Origin: Candidatus Nanopelagicales bacterium
Lineage (GTDB): Bacteria; Actinomycetota; Actinomycetes; S36-B12
Reading direction: 5' to 3'
Length of the DNA stretch: 5,621 nt
NCBI GenBank assembly: GCA_030836325.1
Contig: JAURQC010000114.1
Location: 1-5,621 of the forward strand
The translations under genes and the position numbers were made by a program. Position 1 is the first letter of the stretch, and every line of letters begins with the position of its first letter. Below the pieces are notes generated by a model, which was given only the letters and a program-made list of their open reading frames with translations, did no database searches and was not told the origin of the DNA. Below, in pieces: positions 1 through 5,364 of this stretch.

Positions 1-975
1 GTGCTCAAGCCCGCGGAGATCACTCCGTTGACCACGCTCATGCTGGCCGAAGACTGCATGGCTGCCGGAATTCCGGCGGGCGCGGTCAATGTGGTTGCTG
101 GGGCTGGACCGGTTGCCGGTGAGGCGCTCATGTCCCATCCCGAGGTGAACATGGTGTCCTTCACTGGGTCCACCCCTGTGGGCAAGCGGGTGATGGAACT
201 CGCGACCGCCAACCTCAAGCGTGTCCACCTTGAGCTCGGAGGCAAGGCGCCATTTCTGGTGTTCGACGACGCGAATCTCGACGCAGCCATCCAAGGAGCC
301 GCAGCGGGTGCCCTGATCAATACCGGACAGGACTGCACAGCGGCCACGCGCGCCTACGTCCAGCGCCCGATCTACGACGCCTTCGTGGCAGGCGTGTCAG
401 ACCTCTTCTCTCAGATCGTGATCGGTGATCCGCTCGACGAAGCAACGGACATCGGCCCACTCATCTCCCGAAAGCAGCAAGAGCGGGTTGCGGGGTTCGT
501 GGATCGAGCACGCCAGGATGGGGCAACCGTTCGGGTCGGCGGCCAGATTCCTGGAGGGGATCTAGCTAAGGGCGCGTTCTACCCAGCGACCGTCATCACC
601 GATGCCGCCCAGGACAGTGAGATCGTCCAGTCCGAGATCTTCGGGCCGGTGCTCGTGGTCCTGCCCTTTGATTCCGACGACGAAGGTCTTGATTTGGCCA
701 ACGACACCCCCTATGGCCTAGCGGCGTCGGCGTGGTCGACGGACGTCTTTCGGACGCTGCGCGCCCAGCGCGAGATCCAAGCGGGCACGGTGTGGATCAA
801 CGACCACATTCCGATCATCAGCGAGATGCCCCACGGTGGCTATAAGCAGTCCGGCTTCGGCAAGGACATGTCCACCTACTCCTTTGAGGAGTACACCCAG
901 GTCAAGCACGTGAGCATGGACATAACCGGCGCCGCCAGGAAGGGCTGGCACCGGACGATCTTCTCCGAAAAGTGA
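1..975 (+). CDS. Aldehyde dehydrogenase, gamma-aminobutyraldehyde dehydrogenase-like (5' end outside window)
   Basis: This is the C-terminal 324 residues of an NAD(P)-dependent aldehyde dehydrogenase. The family is usually near 475-500 residues, so roughly the first third is missing. The GTG at position 1 is almost certainly an internal valine of the conserved VLKPAE strand, whose lysine (K3) contacts the cofactor. Visible motifs, in residues of this fragment, are FTGSTPVG (54-61, Rossmann nucleotide loop), LELGGK (77-82, general base E78), GQDCTAATR (109-117, catalytic C112), EIFGPV (212-217, E212 contacting the NAD ribose) and TVWIND (263-268). The ending PHGGYKQSGFGKDMS (277-291) followed by an EEYTQVKHV tail resembles the PatD/YdcW group, which oxidises 4-aminobutanal to GABA. 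The downstream polyamine transporter and amine oxidase support that role. Other aminoaldehydes or betaine aldehyde remain possible. All key residues in view are intact, so it is probably a functional cytoplasmic enzyme. The stop is TGA at 973-975. Confidence 0.93.
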   Translation: MLKPAEITPLTTLMLAEDCMAAGIPAGAVNVVAGAGPVAGEALMSHPEVNMVSFTGSTPVGKRVMELATANLKRVHLELGGKAPFLVFDDANLDAAIQGAAAGALINTGQDCTAATRAYVQRPIYDAFVAGVSDLFSQIVIGDPLDEATDIGPLISRKQQERVAGFVDRARQDGATVRVGGQIPGGDLAKGAFYPATVITDAAQDSEIVQSEIFGPVLVVLPFDSDDEGLDLANDTPYGLAASAWSTDVFRTLRAQREIQAGTVWINDHIPIISEMPHGGYKQSGFGKDMSTYSFEEYTQVKHVSMDITGAARKGWHRTIFSEK

Positions 976-1009
976 CCATCTAAACCCCCTAAAACGGCTC
1001 CCGTAGGCC

Positions 1010-1015
1010 TATATT
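1010..1015 (+). promoter_or_regulatory. Candidate -10 box upstream of the potD-like gene
   Basis: TATATT fits the TAnnnT pattern of housekeeping sigma factors and is the only AT-rich hexamer of this kind in the 69-bp gap after the aldehyde dehydrogenase. No good -35 hexamer is visible 16-18 bp upstream, where the sequence is C-rich followed by CTAAAA. If real, transcription would begin near 1021-1023 and give a leader of about 22 nt before the ATG at 1045. It overlaps the left arm of the inverted repeat at 1013-1041, as expected if that repeat were a repressor operator. Transcription of potD by readthrough from the dehydrogenase gene is the alternative. Confidence 0.3.
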
Positions 1016-1041
1016 CCTCTCACAACGTGAACGAGAGGAAT
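1013..1041. promoter_or_regulatory. Perfect 9-bp inverted repeat covering the potD ribosome binding site
   Basis: The left arm ATTCCTCTC (1013-1021) and right arm GAGAGGAAT (1033-1041) are exact reverse complements separated by 11 nt (1022-1032). The right arm contains the Shine-Dalgarno GAGAGG of the next gene. The left arm overlaps the candidate -10 TATATT. As DNA it could be a dimeric regulator's operator. As RNA in a transcript arriving from the upstream gene it could form a hairpin that hides the ribosome binding site. There is no T-run after it, so it is not an obvious terminator. The symmetry is seen directly; the function is inferred. Confidence 0.55.
1033..1038 (+). promoter_or_regulatory. 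Ribosome binding site that sets the potD start
   Basis: GAGAGG lies 6 nt before the ATG at 1045 and is a good Shine-Dalgarno. It lies downstream of the alternative GTG at 1027, which has no purine-rich sequence at the right distance. This favours ATG 1045 as the start of the substrate-binding protein. Confidence 0.7.
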
Positions 1042-1044
1042 GTC

Positions 1045-2259
1045 ATGACCTCGCACCGCCCTGAAATGATCGCCGCCCTCGCCGGCACGATGCGTTCGTC
1101 GGTATCCCGACGCCGTCTGCTGCAGGCAGCGGGTATTTCGTCCGTCGCTGTTGCGGCGGCCGCCTGTGGAACCGGGGGCGGCGATTCGGCATCCGATTCA
1201 GCCGCCAGCGCCCCCGAAGACGTCTCGGACTCCGAGAAGGTTGTGAACTGGTCCAACTGGGTCGAGTACATGGACATTGACGAGGACACCGGGGCCTACC
1301 CCACCCTTGAGCGTTTCCAGGAAGAGTCCGGCATTTCGGTGACCTACACCGAAGACGTGAACGACAACAACGAGTTCTACGCCAAGGTCCGGACTCAACT
1401 TGAGCAGGGGCAGGACATCGGTCGTGACCTAGTCGTGCTCACCGACTGGATGGCCGGCCTGTGGATTCAAAACGGCTTCGCCCAGAAGCTTGATAAGTCC
1501 GCCATTCCGAACTCGGCGAACCTCATTCCCCGTCTGCAGGACGTGTCTTTCGACAAGCCTCGTGACTACACGCTGCCCTGGCAGGGTGGCTTTGCCGGTC
1601 TCGGATACAACATCGCGGCGTACTCCGAGGCCACTGGCAACAGTTCGATGACGAGCCTCGATCAGCTCTTCGATCCGGCTCTCAAGGGCCGCATCACTTT
1701 GCTGACGGAGATGCGGGACACGATGGGTTGCATCATCGCCTGGCAGGGAAACGATCCGTCGAACTTCACCCAAGAGCAGTTCGAGCAGGCGATCGATGCG
1801 TTGACCGAGCAGGTCCAAAACGGTCAGGTCCGTCAGGTGACCGGAAACGATTACCTCGCTGCGCTCGAAAGCGGAGACGTCATCGGTGTCATCGGCTGGT
1901 CGGGTGACATCTTCGCCCTCGGTGAGGATTTTGCCTTCGCCCTGCCGGAGTCCGGAGGCACGCTGTGGACGGACAACATGCTTGTGCCGTCCACGTCGCG
2001 GCACAAGAAGAACGCCGAGGCGGTCATGAATTTCTACTACGACCCCGAGGTCGCCGCAGAGGTCGCCGCCTACATCAACTACCTGTGCCCGGTGTCCGGT
2101 GCTCAAGAGGCGATGGTGGCGATTGATCCCGAACTCGCGGATAACCCGTACATCTTCCCGACCGAGGACTTCCTCAGTCAGACATCCGTATTTATGGATC
2201 TGACTCCGGAACAGAACGAGGAGTACGAACGCCTGTTCCAAACCGCGATCGGTAACTAG
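1045..2259 (+). CDS. potD: Polyamine ABC transporter substrate-binding lipoprotein (PotD/PotF-like)
   Basis: This 404-residue extracytoplasmic binding protein would capture putrescine, spermidine or a similar polyamine and deliver it to the PotB/PotC channel. The N-terminus carries a twin-arginine-like motif SRRRLLQ (21-27), then a short hydrophobic stretch ending AAAAC with lipobox cysteine C41. It is therefore predicted to be exported by Tat and lipid-anchored on the outer face of the membrane. A Gly/Ser/Asp/Ala-rich linker (about 42-62) precedes the solute-binding fold. That fold begins with VVNWSNWVEYM (66-76) and includes LPWQGGFAGLGYN (177-189), TEMRD (221-225), GWSGD (284-288) and GTLWTDNMLVP (305-315). 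These match the PotD/PotF pattern of aromatic and acidic residues lining the amine pocket, although exact ligand contacts cannot be assigned by eye. ATG 1045 is preferred over an in-frame GTG at 1027 because GAGAGG sits 6 nt before it. The gene is followed by a strong hairpin and then the ATPase gene. Exact polyamine specificity is unknown. Confidence 0.9.
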   Translation: MTSHRPEMIAALAGTMRSSVSRRRLLQAAGISSVAVAAAACGTGGGDSASDSAASAPEDVSDSEKVVNWSNWVEYMDIDEDTGAYPTLERFQEESGISVTYTEDVNDNNEFYAKVRTQLEQGQDIGRDLVVLTDWMAGLWIQNGFAQKLDKSAIPNSANLIPRLQDVSFDKPRDYTLPWQGGFAGLGYNIAAYSEATGNSSMTSLDQLFDPALKGRITLLTEMRDTMGCIIAWQGNDPSNFTQEQFEQAIDALTEQVQNGQVRQVTGNDYLAALESGDVIGVIGWSGDIFALGEDFAFALPESGGTLWTDNMLVPSTSRHKKNAEAVMNFYYDPEVAAEVAAYINYLCPVSGAQEAMVAIDPELADNPYIFPTEDFLSQTSVFMDLTPEQNEEYERLFQTAIGN

Positions 2260-2270
2260 TCGCTACGACG

Positions 2271-2294
2271 GTGCGGGGGCGAAAGCCCCCGCAT
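2271..2294 (+). terminator. GC-rich GNRA-loop hairpin between potD and potA (attenuator or mRNA-stabilising element)
   Basis: GCGGGGGC (2273-2280), a GAAA tetraloop (2281-2284) and GCCCCCGC (2285-2292) form a perfect 8-bp stem. A T-A pair and a G-T wobble at 2271-2272/2293-2294 can extend it. The following ATTCGTCTTG is only modestly T-rich, so full intrinsic termination is doubtful. Lying 12 nt after the potD stop and about 40 nt before potA, it most likely gives partial termination or protects the potD message 3' end. Either would allow more binding protein than membrane components, a common arrangement in ABC importer operons. Confidence 0.75.
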
Positions 2295-2334
2295 TCGTCT
2301 TGTGGAGCACGTGTCGCACTTGAAAGGGTGATGA

Positions 2335-3432
2335 ATGACCGAACGGCGTATGGTCGAGGATCTCCACCTTCGCAATCTCACCAAGATGTATGGGGACCTC
2401 GCTGCGGTCGATGACCTCACATTGACGATCCCCGCCGGGAGTTTCTTCGCTCTGCTCGGCGCCTCCGGATGCGGAAAAACCACCACTCTTCGGATGGTGG
2501 CAGGACTTGAAGAGCTCACCTCGGGCTCCATCGGCATCGGTGATCGTGACATCACGAGGCTGCGTGCTTACAAACGACCTGTCAACACCGTCTTTCAGTC
2601 CTATGCGCTCTTTCCGCACATGGACATCTTTGAGAACGTAGCGTTCGGTTTGCGCCGGCGCGGCGTGAAGGATGTCAAGGGTCCTGTTGAGCAGATGCTC
2701 GAACTCGTGGAGTTGGCGCCAATGGCGCGTCGCAAGCCGGCCCAACTGTCTGGTGGCCAGCAGCAGCGCGTTGCGGTTGCGCGTGCCCTCATCAATCAGC
2801 CGGACGTCCTACTTCTAGACGAGCCGCTCGGTGCCCTGGACTTGAAACTTCGTCGCCAGATGCAGATCGAACTCAAGCGCATTCAAACCGAGGTCGGCAC
2901 TACGTTCGTCCACGTCACGCACGACCAAGAAGAAGCAATGACGATGGCTGATTCCGTAGCCGTCATGAATGCCGGCCGCATCGAGCAGATGGGTCACCCA
3001 GCGGAGATCTACGAGCAGCCGCGCACGGTATTCGTTGCGAACTTCCTCGGGCAGTCGAATCTGTTCGAGGGTCGCAAGTCCGGGACGAGTGGTGACCTCG
3101 TTCTCGTGGACTTCGGCGGACAGACGTTGGCACTCCCGCAGGGGCGTAACTCGGCCGAGGGTTCGGACATCATCGTGGGAGTCCGGCCGGAGAAGATGAC
3201 GATTCTCGACGAACCCGATGCGCACCAAATCCCCGAATCGCATAACCGCCTTGCCGGCGTGGTTATCGACGTCTCGTACACCGGCGTCTCGACGCAGTAC
3301 CTCGTGAAGACCGACGGTGGGCAACACATCACGGTCTTCGAACAAAACGTCCTGGTCGGTGATCGGTGCGACGTGGGGGACCGGGTGGTCGTGCACTGGG
3401 CTCCCGAGCACAGTTTCGGGCTGGCGGGCTGA
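2335..3432 (+). CDS. potA: Polyamine ABC transporter ATP-binding protein
   Basis: This 365-residue ATPase powers the importer from the cytoplasmic face. The nucleotide-binding domain contains Walker [10 protein letters not shown] (42-50, K48), Q-loop Q88 in the [10 protein letters not shown] stretch, signature LSGGQQQR (138-145), Walker B LLLDEP (159-164) with catalytic E163, a D-loop GALD (166-169) and switch histidine H196. The remainder, from about residue 240, is the C-terminal regulatory region with a TOBE-type domain (GVRPEKM and later), typical of the PotA/CysA/MalK class. Length is close to E. coli PotA (378). The start at ATG 2335 is supported by AAAGGG at 2323-2328, 6 nt upstream. 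An overlapping ATG at 2331 is in another frame that soon stops. The stop is two bases before potB, implying co-transcription and probably coupled translation. All catalytic motifs are intact. Confidence 0.95.
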   Translation: MTERRMVEDLHLRNLTKMYGDLAAVDDLTLTIPAGSFFALLGASGCGKTTTLRMVAGLEELTSGSIGIGDRDITRLRAYKRPVNTVFQSYALFPHMDIFENVAFGLRRRGVKDVKGPVEQMLELVELAPMARRKPAQLSGGQQQRVAVARALINQPDVLLLDEPLGALDLKLRRQMQIELKRIQTEVGTTFVHVTHDQEEAMTMADSVAVMNAGRIEQMGHPAEIYEQPRTVFVANFLGQSNLFEGRKSGTSGDLVLVDFGGQTLALPQGRNSAEGSDIIVGVRPEKMTILDEPDAHQIPESHNRLAGVVIDVSYTGVSTQYLVKTDGGQHITVFEQNVLVGDRCDVGDRVVVHWAPEHSFGLAG

Positions 3433-3434
3433 CC

Positions 3435-4328
3435 ATGGCTGCGGTCATGACGGCACCGGGCTCAGGTAAGCAGAGTTCGCCTGAGCGCAAGCGATCTCGG
3501 ACGGGCTACTGGCTCCTGCTGCCCGGCATGGGCTGGCTGGCAGTTTTCTTCGCGATTCCGTTCGTGACGTTGTTCCTCACCAGCTTGCAGGTCCCGGTGC
3601 CGGGAACGTCAGGGCAGTACATGCCGGCGTTCAATCTGATGAACTACCCGGAGGCCTTCTCGGCATACTCCGAGCAGTTCATTCGGTCTCTCGTCTACGC
3701 CGGCACCGCCACCGTCTTGGCTTTGATCATCGCCTATCCACTGGCGTACTTCATCGCCTTCCGTGGCGGTCAGTGGAAGGGTTTGCTGCTCGTGCTGGTG
3801 GTCGCACCCACCTTCGCGAGTTTTCTCTTGCGCACCTACGCGTGGCGCACGATCCTCGCGGATGAGGGTCCCATCACCAGTTTCTTCAACGCCATGAGTG
3901 TGCTGCCGCAAGACCGAATACTGAACACCGGCCTCGCCGTTATCGCCGGCCTGACCTACAACTTCCTGCCGTTCATGATCCTTCCGCTGTTCGCGTCACT
4001 GGACCGCATCGATCCTCGCTTGATCGAAGCATCGGGCGACCTCTACGCCCATCCAGCCACCACGTTCCGCAAGGTGATTTGGCCGCTGTCCCTCCCGGGT
4101 GTGGTCGCCGGGACGTTGCTCACGTTCATTCCGGCGTTCGGTGACTACATCAACGCCCAACTCTTGGGTAGCACCGGAGACCGCATGATCGGTAATGCGA
4201 TCCAGATCAACTTCATCCAGTTCCGTGACTACCCGACAGCAGCCGCGTTGTCCTTCATGCTGATGGCGTTGATTTTGGTGATCGTGTTCTTCTATATCCG
4301 TCGAGCCGGGACGGAGGAGCTTGTCTGA
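3435..4328 (+). CDS. potB: Polyamine ABC transporter permease (PotB/PotH-like)
   Basis: This 297-residue inner-membrane permease is one half of the polyamine channel. A basic cytoplasmic N-terminus (about 11-23, rich in K/R) leads into about six hydrophobic segments near residues 25-50, 85-109, 115-137, 166-188, 217-239 and 271-287. The cytoplasmic EAA loop, which docks on the ATPase, is seen as EASGDLYAHPATTFRKVIWPLSLPG (198-222). The family-typical FIPAFGDYINAQLLG follows (231-245). The start chosen is ATG 3435, two bases after the potA TGA. The frame stays open upstream to a GTG at 3366, but that lies inside the end of potA. A second in-frame ATG at 3447 is possible. The Shine-Dalgarno is weak (GGCGGG just upstream), so translation is probably coupled to potA. 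The TGA overlaps the potC ATG by one base. Confidence 0.93.
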   Translation: MAAVMTAPGSGKQSSPERKRSRTGYWLLLPGMGWLAVFFAIPFVTLFLTSLQVPVPGTSGQYMPAFNLMNYPEAFSAYSEQFIRSLVYAGTATVLALIIAYPLAYFIAFRGGQWKGLLLVLVVAPTFASFLLRTYAWRTILADEGPITSFFNAMSVLPQDRILNTGLAVIAGLTYNFLPFMILPLFASLDRIDPRLIEASGDLYAHPATTFRKVIWPLSLPGVVAGTLLTFIPAFGDYINAQLLGSTGDRMIGNAIQINFIQFRDYPTAAALSFMLMALILVIVFFYIRRAGTEELV

Positions 4329-5182
4329 TGGCGTTCATCCGAAGGCACATCCTCACCGTCGTGGCGATGCTCGTGCTGGTCTATCTCTTCGTGCCGATTG
4401 CCGTTGTTGGCGTCCTGAGCTTCAACAACCCCGCTAGCGACTACAACACCCAGTGGAATGAGTTCAGCATCGACGCCTGGACAAACCTGTGTGGGGTCCC
4501 CGCGGTGTGTCAATCCTTCGGGGTGAGCGTGCGCATCGCCCTGCTCTCAACGATTGTGGCGACCATCCTCGGAACCATGATCGCCTTCGCCCTCGTGCGC
4601 TACCGATTCCGTGGGCGGCAGAGCACCAACCTGTTGATCTTCCTGCCGATGGCAACCCCTGAGGTGGTGATGGGTTCGAGCCTGTTGGCCCTATTCCTGA
4701 ATCTGCGCTTCCCACTGGGTATGCCCACCGTGATCATCGCGCACATCATGTTCACGATCTCGTTCATCGTGGTGGCCGTGAAGGCCCGCCTGCAGGGCAT
4801 GGATCCGAACTTGGAGCAGGCCGCACAAGACTTATACGCCAGCCCGCGCGCCACGTTCCGCTACGTCACGTTTCCGCTAGTAGCGCCGGGCATCGCGGGT
4901 GCAGCACTGCTCGGGTTCGCGTTGAGCTTTGACGACTTCATCATCAGCTTCTTCAACGCCGGCACCCTGGTCACCTTCCCGATCTACATCTGGGGTGCGG
5001 CGCAGCGCGGTATTCCGGTGCAGGTGAACGCGCTGGCGACTCTGGTCTTCTTCGCATCGCTCGCCATCGTCCTGATCGGGCAGTTCGTGGCTTGGCGTCG
5101 CCGCAAGTCCTTGCAGGCGTCTGTGGTTGATAGTGACGCCAACCTCAAGGCACTCAGCATGGATAGCCTGCCTCGCTCCTAG
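4328..5182 (+). CDS. potC: Polyamine ABC transporter permease (PotC/PotI-like)
   Basis: This 284-residue second permease pairs with PotB. Hydrophobic segments lie near residues 7-31, 67-91, 100-124, 132-152, 185-208 and 235-256. A positively charged WRRRK (256-260) and a hydrophilic tail of about 25 residues follow. The EAA loop is LEQAAQDLYASPRATFRYVTFPLVAPG (162-188). The ALSFDDFIISFF signature (198-209) is characteristic of PotC-type subunits. The ATG at 4328 shares its A with the potB stop (TGATG), and GGAGGAG at 4313-4319 is a strong ribosome binding site 8 nt upstream. Oddities are a cysteine pair, C55 and C61, in the first external loop (NLCGVPAVCQSF) and a single TTA leucine codon at L169. 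Its stop is followed by an untranslated gap, so it is probably the last gene of the transporter unit. Confidence 0.94.
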   Translation: MAFIRRHILTVVAMLVLVYLFVPIAVVGVLSFNNPASDYNTQWNEFSIDAWTNLCGVPAVCQSFGVSVRIALLSTIVATILGTMIAFALVRYRFRGRQSTNLLIFLPMATPEVVMGSSLLALFLNLRFPLGMPTVIIAHIMFTISFIVVAVKARLQGMDPNLEQAAQDLYASPRATFRYVTFPLVAPGIAGAALLGFALSFDDFIISFFNAGTLVTFPIYIWGAAQRGIPVQVNALATLVFFASLAIVLIGQFVAWRRRKSLQASVVDSDANLKALSMDSLPRS

Positions 5183-5194
5183 AACAACGCGAAA

Positions 5195-5219
5195 GGCCTA
5201 AAGTCGCAAGCGACAGGCC
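5195..5219 (+). terminator. Bipartite hairpin after potC (possible weak terminator)
   Basis: GGCCT (5195-5199) pairs with AGGCC (5215-5219), and GTCGC (5203-5207) pairs with GCGAC (5210-5214), with an AAA bulge at 5200-5202 on the left side. The AA centre is too tight for a loop, so the innermost C-G pair must open to a CAAG loop. It begins 12 nt after the potC stop, in terminator position, but no T-run follows. In actinobacteria T-less hairpins may terminate weakly. It could equally be an operator or an mRNA 3'-end stabiliser. Confidence 0.45.
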
Positions 5220-5272
5220 AGCGAGTCTCGGTCACCTGGCGGCTCATCCCTAGTTCGCTGTCATTGCTGGCG

Positions 5273-5278
5273 TAAACT
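5273..5278 (+). promoter_or_regulatory. Weak candidate -10 box for the FAD oxidoreductase gene
   Basis: TAAACT matches TAnnnT and stands out in the 182-bp gap between potC and the oxidase. No convincing -35 box is found at the usual distance, where TAGTTC at 5251-5256 is only a poor match. If used, it would give a leader of about 80 nt that includes the hairpin at 5317-5333. The evidence is thin. Readthrough from potC is the alternative. Confidence 0.2.
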
Positions 5279-5316
5279 CATGTCAACGACGACGCGTGAA
5301 GGGACTGGTGGGACAG

Positions 5317-5333
5317 CGCGACGGACGGTCGCG
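5317..5333 (+). other. Perfect 6-bp hairpin in the oxidase leader
   Basis: CGCGAC (5317-5322) and GTCGCG (5328-5333) are exact reverse complements around a 5-nt GGACG loop, giving a stable GC-rich stem. It lies 21 nt before the Shine-Dalgarno of the FAD oxidoreductase. No T-run follows. If transcribed it is a stable leader stem; as DNA it could be an operator. If translation instead began at the in-frame GTG at 5296 or 5308, the repeat would be coding sequence and lose regulatory meaning. Confidence 0.4.
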
Positions 5334-5354
5334 TATCGAGTCCTTCAACTCATC

Positions 5355-5359
5355 AGGAG
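5355..5359 (+). promoter_or_regulatory. Ribosome binding site that sets the FAD oxidoreductase start
   Basis: AGGAG lies 5 nt before the GTG at 5365. In-frame GTGs at 5296 (no recognisable site upstream) and 5308 (AAGGG 4 nt upstream) are weaker candidates. The site sits within a small near-palindrome, CAGG-AGT-CCTG (5354-5364). Confidence 0.6.
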
Positions 5360-5364
5360 TCCTG

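Noticed and set aside
1..3. The GTG at position 1 as a true start codon giving a 324-residue protein.
   Set aside because: The sequence begins inside the conserved VLKPAE strand of aldehyde dehydrogenases, so this is an internal valine and the gene continues upstream of the window.
1004..1011. TAGGCCTA palindrome near potD and the similar AAGGCCTA at 5193-5200 as a shared operator.
   Set aside because: The common core is only AGGCCTA, and the second copy is better explained as one arm of the hairpin at 5195-5219. The match is too short to distinguish from chance.
1027..1044. GTG at 1027 as an alternative start of the binding protein, adding six residues.
   Set aside because: It lies in the spacer of the inverted repeat without a Shine-Dalgarno, while GAGAGG is placed correctly for ATG 1045.
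1429..2241. A 270-codon open frame on the - strand opposite potD.
   Set aside because: It is a mirror of the codon bias of potD. It has no ribosome binding site or recognisable domain, and its translation looks low-complexity and charge-rich, as antisense frames do.
2815..3411. A 198-codon open frame on the - strand opposite the second half of potA.
   Set aside because: The potA sense frame has intact ABC motifs throughout. The antisense product shows no domain and is a shadow.
3366..3434. GTG at 3366 as the start of potB, adding 23 residues.
   Set aside because: It would overlap the end of potA by 67 bases, and the extra residues are Gly/Arg-rich without family likeness. ATG 3435 directly after the potA stop fits the compact operon.
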